Assembly: GCF_001375515.1 (NCBI RefSeq)
Contig: NZ_CTDX01000002.1
Coordinates: 1-64,000, forward strand
From: Bacillus kwashiorkori
Lineage (GTDB): Bacteria; Bacillota; Bacilli; Bacillales; Caldibacillaceae
Length of the DNA: 64,000 nucleotides
Reading direction: 5' to 3'
Below the pieces are notes generated by a model. The model did not search any database, was not told the DNA's origin, and saw only the letters and a list, made by a program, of their open reading frames with translations. This document shows, piece by piece, positions 63,914 through 64,000 of the stretch. Every line of letters starts with the position of its first letter. The stretch's first letter is position 1. Position numbers and translations under genes: made by a program.

Positions 63914-64000
63914 TTGAGTAAAAATTTGGGGAAACAAACAGACGCATTAATGCGCCATTTAAGACATAATAAAAACATAAAAATTAATGGCAGCAAACAA
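63914..64000 (+). CDS. 5' end of an ORF that continues past the window
   Basis: TTG start (MSKNLGKQTDALMRHLRHNK..) preceded by AAGG. Only 29 codons are visible; they are basic and polar. The style is that of the N-terminus of an integrase or other DNA-binding protein, but no family can be assigned. Confidence 0.4.
   Translation, partial: MSKNLGKQTDALMRHLRHNKNIKINGSKQ

Overview
The window is AT-rich DNA from a Gram-positive, endospore-forming member of the Bacillaceae or a close relative. The evidence is strong AGGAGG-type ribosome sites, frequent TTG/GTG starts, two GerPA/GerPF-type germination proteins, small spore-protein candidates, a SAM-I riboswitch, PurR boxes and CcpA-type cre sites. 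No species is claimed.

Layout. 1-5.8 kb: decayed IS200/IS605 TnpB remnant with an intact right-end hairpin, then a SAM-I riboswitch over metN-metI-metQ and an M20 amidohydrolase, then a DUF4317 gene. 5.8-10.9 kb: a dimethylargininase-type enzyme, a CueP-type copper protein, and a TetR regulator next to a KstD-like flavoprotein and an SRPBCC protein, with a palindromic operator on the promoter. 11-20 kb: HExxH protein, RecQ, Hsp20, two GerP-like proteins, several small proteins and an FtsH paralogue. 20-31 kb: hairpin repeats with a constant GTCCT loop, an aldo/keto reductase, a proline-type tRNA scaffold carrying a UCG (arginine) anticodon, TatD, a C45 hydrolase, an RluA-type enzyme, TrhO and a TRIC channel. 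31-42 kb: amphi-Trp protein, a MITE-like element, a PurR-controlled purine permease plus adenine deaminase, an isochorismatase-like hydrolase, a small alarmone synthetase in an operon with a TetR regulator, and a gluconokinase. 42-52 kb: a nested inverted repeat, an M23 peptidase and a type I restriction-modification locus (hsdM-hsdS-integrase-inverted hsdS-hsdR). 52-59 kb: a sugar cluster (GH2, GH43, ABC binding protein and two permeases) with cre-like sites. 59-64 kb: DUF302 and glutaredoxin-like proteins, a rhodanese remnant joined to a truncated HTH protein, a small RHH gene pair, two structured-RNA candidates, a RadC-type JAB protein and an orphan 5S rRNA.

The most interesting systems: (1) the invertible hsdS locus, with a tyrosine recombinase and three families of exact inverted repeats that fit in-frame exchange of target recognition domains; (2) the hybrid-identity tRNA with its own terminator; (3) an alarmone synthetase promoter bracketed by two matching palindromes and co-transcribed with a TetR repressor; (4) a compact three-way-junction RNA at 61.5 kb and a multi-hairpin leader before the RadC gene. 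Start codons were moved from the longest ORF wherever a ribosome site favoured an internal start. All homology calls come from sequence motifs and memory of families; no search was run.
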